The notes beneath the pieces are model-generated. The model worked only from the letters and a program-made list of their open reading frames with translations. It did no database searches and was not told where the DNA came from. This document shows, one piece after another, positions 60,501-64,000 of a stretch of DNA of 64,000 nt (position 1 is its first letter; the number at the start of each line of letters is the position of its first letter). Source of the stretch: Cryptomeria japonica (Eukaryota > Streptophyta > Pinopsida > Cupressales > Cupressaceae); contig NC_081413.1 of NCBI RefSeq assembly GCF_030272615.1, forward strand, positions 552,449,136 through 552,513,135, in the 5' to 3' direction. The translations under genes and the position numbers were made by a program.

Positions 60501-63500
60501 GAAATCTGTACATATTCTGATGCTACGATCTGGTTTACTGACAGGTACTAAATTGGAGATCCATTTGGGATAATCAATTGAGCGTATGAATCCGACATCC
60601 AATAATTTTTCAAGCTCTGCTTTGACCAATAATGCGACTTGTGGATGCATCTTTCTTAATTTTTGTTTCACTGGTTTTGCCCCTGGTTTAACTGTCAAAT
60701 GATGCATTACCAAATTTGGATCTAATCCAGGTATATCAGCATATGACCATGCAAAGTTGATTTGTCATTCTTTGAAGAAACTTATGAATTTTGACCTTTC
60801 TGACTCCATCAAAGATTGAGCCAGAAATATGTTGTGTGGAACTTCTTCTGTACCAATGTTTGTTTTGATAGCCTCCTCTACCAACATGGATGACTTTTCC
60901 TCATATGATGCTGGGAGAATGTCGAGCCTTCCATCTTTGGGTGCCTCAAAGAGGTTTTCACCCTCAGATACATCCTTTCTTTTTACTTTTTTGGGGTTAG
61001 ACAATGCCACAGTGTGGTTTTCACCATAAGACCCTTGGTTTGTTTTTATTTTCACATTTTTGTGACTGGAAGGTCCGACGCCCTCACCAAAATATGCCAC
61101 ACTATTGAGTTCTATAGTGTATCCCACTTTATGGTCCCTAGGGGGAAGATTATCTCGTATGCCCAAATAGTCAATAAAAGCTTCATCATTTTGGAATGTA
61201 TCAAACTCTACAGGTCCTTCACGATCCTAGTCAATGAGCTGGTGGTGAACAAGGTGAAGGCCTTTAATGTCTTCGAAGTTAGCGGGGCTAAGAGTGAAGA
61301 TGTAGTTATATTCGGGTATGTCAAGGTAATTATCGAGGTCATTGATGGCACTCTCCTCATCAGTCTTGATCGTGAATGAATCCAAATTATCATCACTAGT
61401 AGCACATTCTAGGACAGGTGTTCTCATCCTATGTGATTTCAACCTAGGACCTTGAGACAAGGACTGTGTGGAATCCTCTGGGTTTTTTTTTGACCAACTT
61501 TGAATTTTTCATAAAATTCTTCTTCTTCTGTGGGTTCATCTGGCTCTCTAAATGTCTCGGTGAGCTCATAGTCACTGGAGGATTTGTCTGAACCCCATTC
61601 CCATTCATTGGAGTCTGTGGAATAGTGATTCTCTTGTTGAATTTTGGCAGCTTTGATTTGTAAAGCTTCTTCTGTCCTTTGAGTGTGGACCTTGGAAGTC
61701 AAGAAACCAAGTCCCTTCTAGTGTTCCTTTTTGAATGTCAATTCAGGTTGTAAAGGTTCAATGATGCCTTCCTTTCTTAACCCAAGAGGGCTTTTTCCAT
61801 CATACTCGAATTTTTGTAGGATCTTGAAGCCTTTGCCATATTTCTCACATGGTATATTGATGTGATCTTGTGTATCATCTTCAAGGTCTTTGTAAAGCAT
61901 TTTTTATAAGTCTTCCTCTTCCAGTTCACCCCATCTTTGAAAGGTAGTAGGGTCCCATTTGAGTACAATGATAGATACTTTCTTGTTAGGATGTGGTCTT
62001 CCATATTCTTTTGGTGAACTCATGACTTGTTGTAAGTACATGGTCTGATTTAAAGTGTATTCACCCATGGCCTTGTCCTGAAATTTGCATTTAAGCTCAC
62101 CTTGTTTTGATGTCGAAGGTTTTAATGACTCAGGATCAATGTATGTCGAAGAAGGAACAGCTTCGCGATTACTGGGAATGATGGTCTTAGTTTTTGATCT
62201 CAGGTTATTGCAGTATATGAATGGATTAGGATCACCATTAACTGTTATCTCAACTCCATTGTGAGGAAACTTAATGCATTGGTGATATGTAGATGGGACT
62301 TCCCTCATTTCATGAATCCAAGGATGCCCTAGCAATATGTTGTAAGTGAGATCTAGGTCTAGGACTTGACAAACCACATCCTTTGTAACTGACCCAACTC
62401 TGAGAGGTAAGGTGAGTGTGCCCTTGGATGAACACTCTTCATCATCATATGCCTTGATGGTGATTTTGTTTGTATCATTCACAACTTTATTAGAATATCC
62501 CAATTTTTTAATAGTGCTCAATGTACAAATGTTTAGACCTGCTCCTCCATCTATCAGGACTTGTTTGATTCTATGTTTGTGTATGAAGGCTTCAATGTGT
62601 AATGGTGCATTATGTGGCTGACTTATAGAGGCATCATCGGCTTCTATGAATGTAAGAGAGTGTGGAATGGAAAGGTATCCCACCATGGCCTGAAACTAGT
62701 CCACGTTCAGATCAGTAGGAACGACAGTGTCTCTCAAGATTTTGTCAAGAATAGCTTTATGTGCGGGGGATATGCATAAGAGCTCAAGGATTGAGATAAG
62801 TGTGGGTGTCTTCCCTAACTGTTCTACAAGGTCATACTCAAGCTTGGTTGATGAGGAAGTGGTGTTTTTGGCTGGAGCACCTTGCAAAGTGAATTTACCT
62901 CAATGAGTTGTAACATTACATTCAGAGGTAGGTTCAGAAGAAGATCCAATGCCTTTTAGGACAATCTTGGGTCTTTGGGTAGAATTCTTAGGCGTTTTGT
63001 CCTTGATGATAATAGTAGAGACATAATTATCCATTGAAATGTGATTGATAGTTGAATCATAGTTATAGGATGCTTTGGTATAGTTGGTCTGGTCATCTGT
63101 GGCTGCAACTTTTCCCTTGTCATGCTTTGGGAATGGTTCCTTAAACATTTCATGTTCTTGATTGGATGAGTGTCCTTCAATCTCTATGTCACCTCTATCA
63201 ATGAGATCTTGTATGATGTTCTTCAGTCGATGATAATTTCTTGTCTTATGACCCTTGCTCTTATGGAATTCACAATATTCATCATCATTCCACCAATTTG
63301 GTTTGACCTTTGGCTCATATGGAGGAAAATCTAGAATTGTGATTACTTTGTTTGCCACTAGCTTCTTGAAAATGGACTCTAGTGGTTCTCCTAATGGGGT
63401 GTACTTCCTTCGTGATCTAGAAGTTGTTTGAGTATTCACTTGATTGTTTGTAGAGCTTGATCCTAAAAAAATGATTTTGGGTCGCACTGTATTGGCATCA

Positions 63501-64000
63501 ACAACACCGTCATTTACTGTGTTCTTGTTTTTATTCCAAAATCTTGGCTTATCTTTTCCTTTAAAGTCATCTTTGTTTTCTTTGAATATCTTAATGATTC
63601 CTTGTTCAATTATGACTTTCTCTGTTGCTAAGCCTTTTTCAATGACGTCCTTGAAGGTGGACAAACAAGCTTTTCTTAGGTCATAACCAATGTCTTTGTT
63701 AACATTCTGAGTGAACATCTCTACCATTTGTTTTTGTGGAATTTCCCAAGAGCATCTGCTGGCTAGATTCCTCCATCTTTGTAAAAATGATGAAAAAGAC
63801 TCTCCATCTTTTTGCTTGGTGTTGCACAAAGTAGTGACTGATATGTCTGTCTCTATGTTGTAGGAGAAATGTTGAATAAATGCCTCTACTAAGTCACCCC
63901 ATGACTTAATACCAGGTGGAAGCTGGGAGAACCATTCCATAGCTTGATCACCTAAGCTTTGTGGGAATAATCTCATCAAATATGTCTCTTCTGCTACTAC
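57577..64000 (-). pseudogene. E2 gag-pol polyprotein, start beyond the window
   Basis: Minus-strand order: Gag (64000-about 63500), zinc knuckle (about 63270, CEFHKSKGH), protease (LIDGGAG near 62560), G-patch-like segment (61850-61720), RT (60713 to about 60100, YVDD near 60220), first RNase H (about 59811-59420), second RNase H (FDGS near 59325), integrase zinc region (58700-58500), integrase core (about 58470-58150) and C-terminus to 57577. The frame shifts near 61490 and 60115. In-frame stops include a TAG at 58239-58237, the same integrase codon as TAG 24542 in E1. Similarity to E1 is high throughout. Confidence 0.92.

Larger units (their letters stand above)
53556..64000 (-). mobile_element. 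E2: minus-strand relative of E1, cut by the window end
   Basis: On the minus strand it shows gag (from beyond 64000), protease, G-patch, RT, RNase H, integrase, spacer, antisense PMD gene, polypurine tract and 3' LTR (54336-53556). By eye Gag is about 95% identical to E1, so both belong to one family. It has frameshifts near 61490 (A-tract) and 60115 (one base lost), and most of the PMD domain is deleted. It lies within C2. Confidence 0.92.

Overview
This is a plant nuclear window made almost entirely of transposable elements. Its AT-rich LTRs, very long nested Ty3/gypsy insertions, plant mobile domain (PMD) genes and stop-riddled reading frames suggest a large, heavily methylated plant genome. 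A gymnosperm is my best guess, but no single-copy gene here proves it. No intact host gene was found, and no tRNA, rRNA or CRISPR array.

Left arm (1-12030): mostly non-coding DNA. It holds a GA/CT-flanked palindromic minisatellite (2491-4034), a decayed transposase-like gene (4371-7209), a tandem array of ~360-bp units (8350-9720), the last six exons of an unrecognised minus-strand gene (10082-11227), and an old gypsy gag-pol fragment (11228-12030).

Centre (12031-48168): an outer minus-strand Ty3/gypsy element, E0. From left to right it has its 3' LTR (12031-13491), polypurine tract, a spliced PMD gene on the opposite (plus) strand (13908-39595), a spacer, and gag-pol on the minus strand (42170-48168). 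Two elements are nested in the PMD gene. E1 (14533-30894) is a complete 16.4-kb plus-strand gypsy element in intron 1, with 832-bp LTRs and GTAGC target duplications. C1 (32055-38757) is a 6.7-kb element without pol in exon 2.

Right arm (48169-64000): a second fragment of an E0-like element (PMD tail plus spacer, 48169-52412) contains a 1475-bp solo LTR (49151-50625, duplication GATAG). A partial copy of the C family (C2, 52413-53555) follows. It is interrupted by E2 (53556 to beyond 64000), a minus-strand relative of E1 cut off by the window end.

E1, E0 and E2 share one plan: LTR, leader, gag, zinc knuckle, protease, G-patch, RT, two RNase H domains, integrase, spacer, antisense PMD gene, polypurine tract, LTR. 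The double RNase H points to the Tat lineage of Ty3/gypsy. The antisense PMD gene has its own TATA box and a phase-0 first intron in all three elements. This antisense gene, with the G-patch in the polyprotein, is the most interesting feature. All coding regions are broken, mostly by in-frame TAG and TGA codons of the kind expected when methylated cytosines decay.
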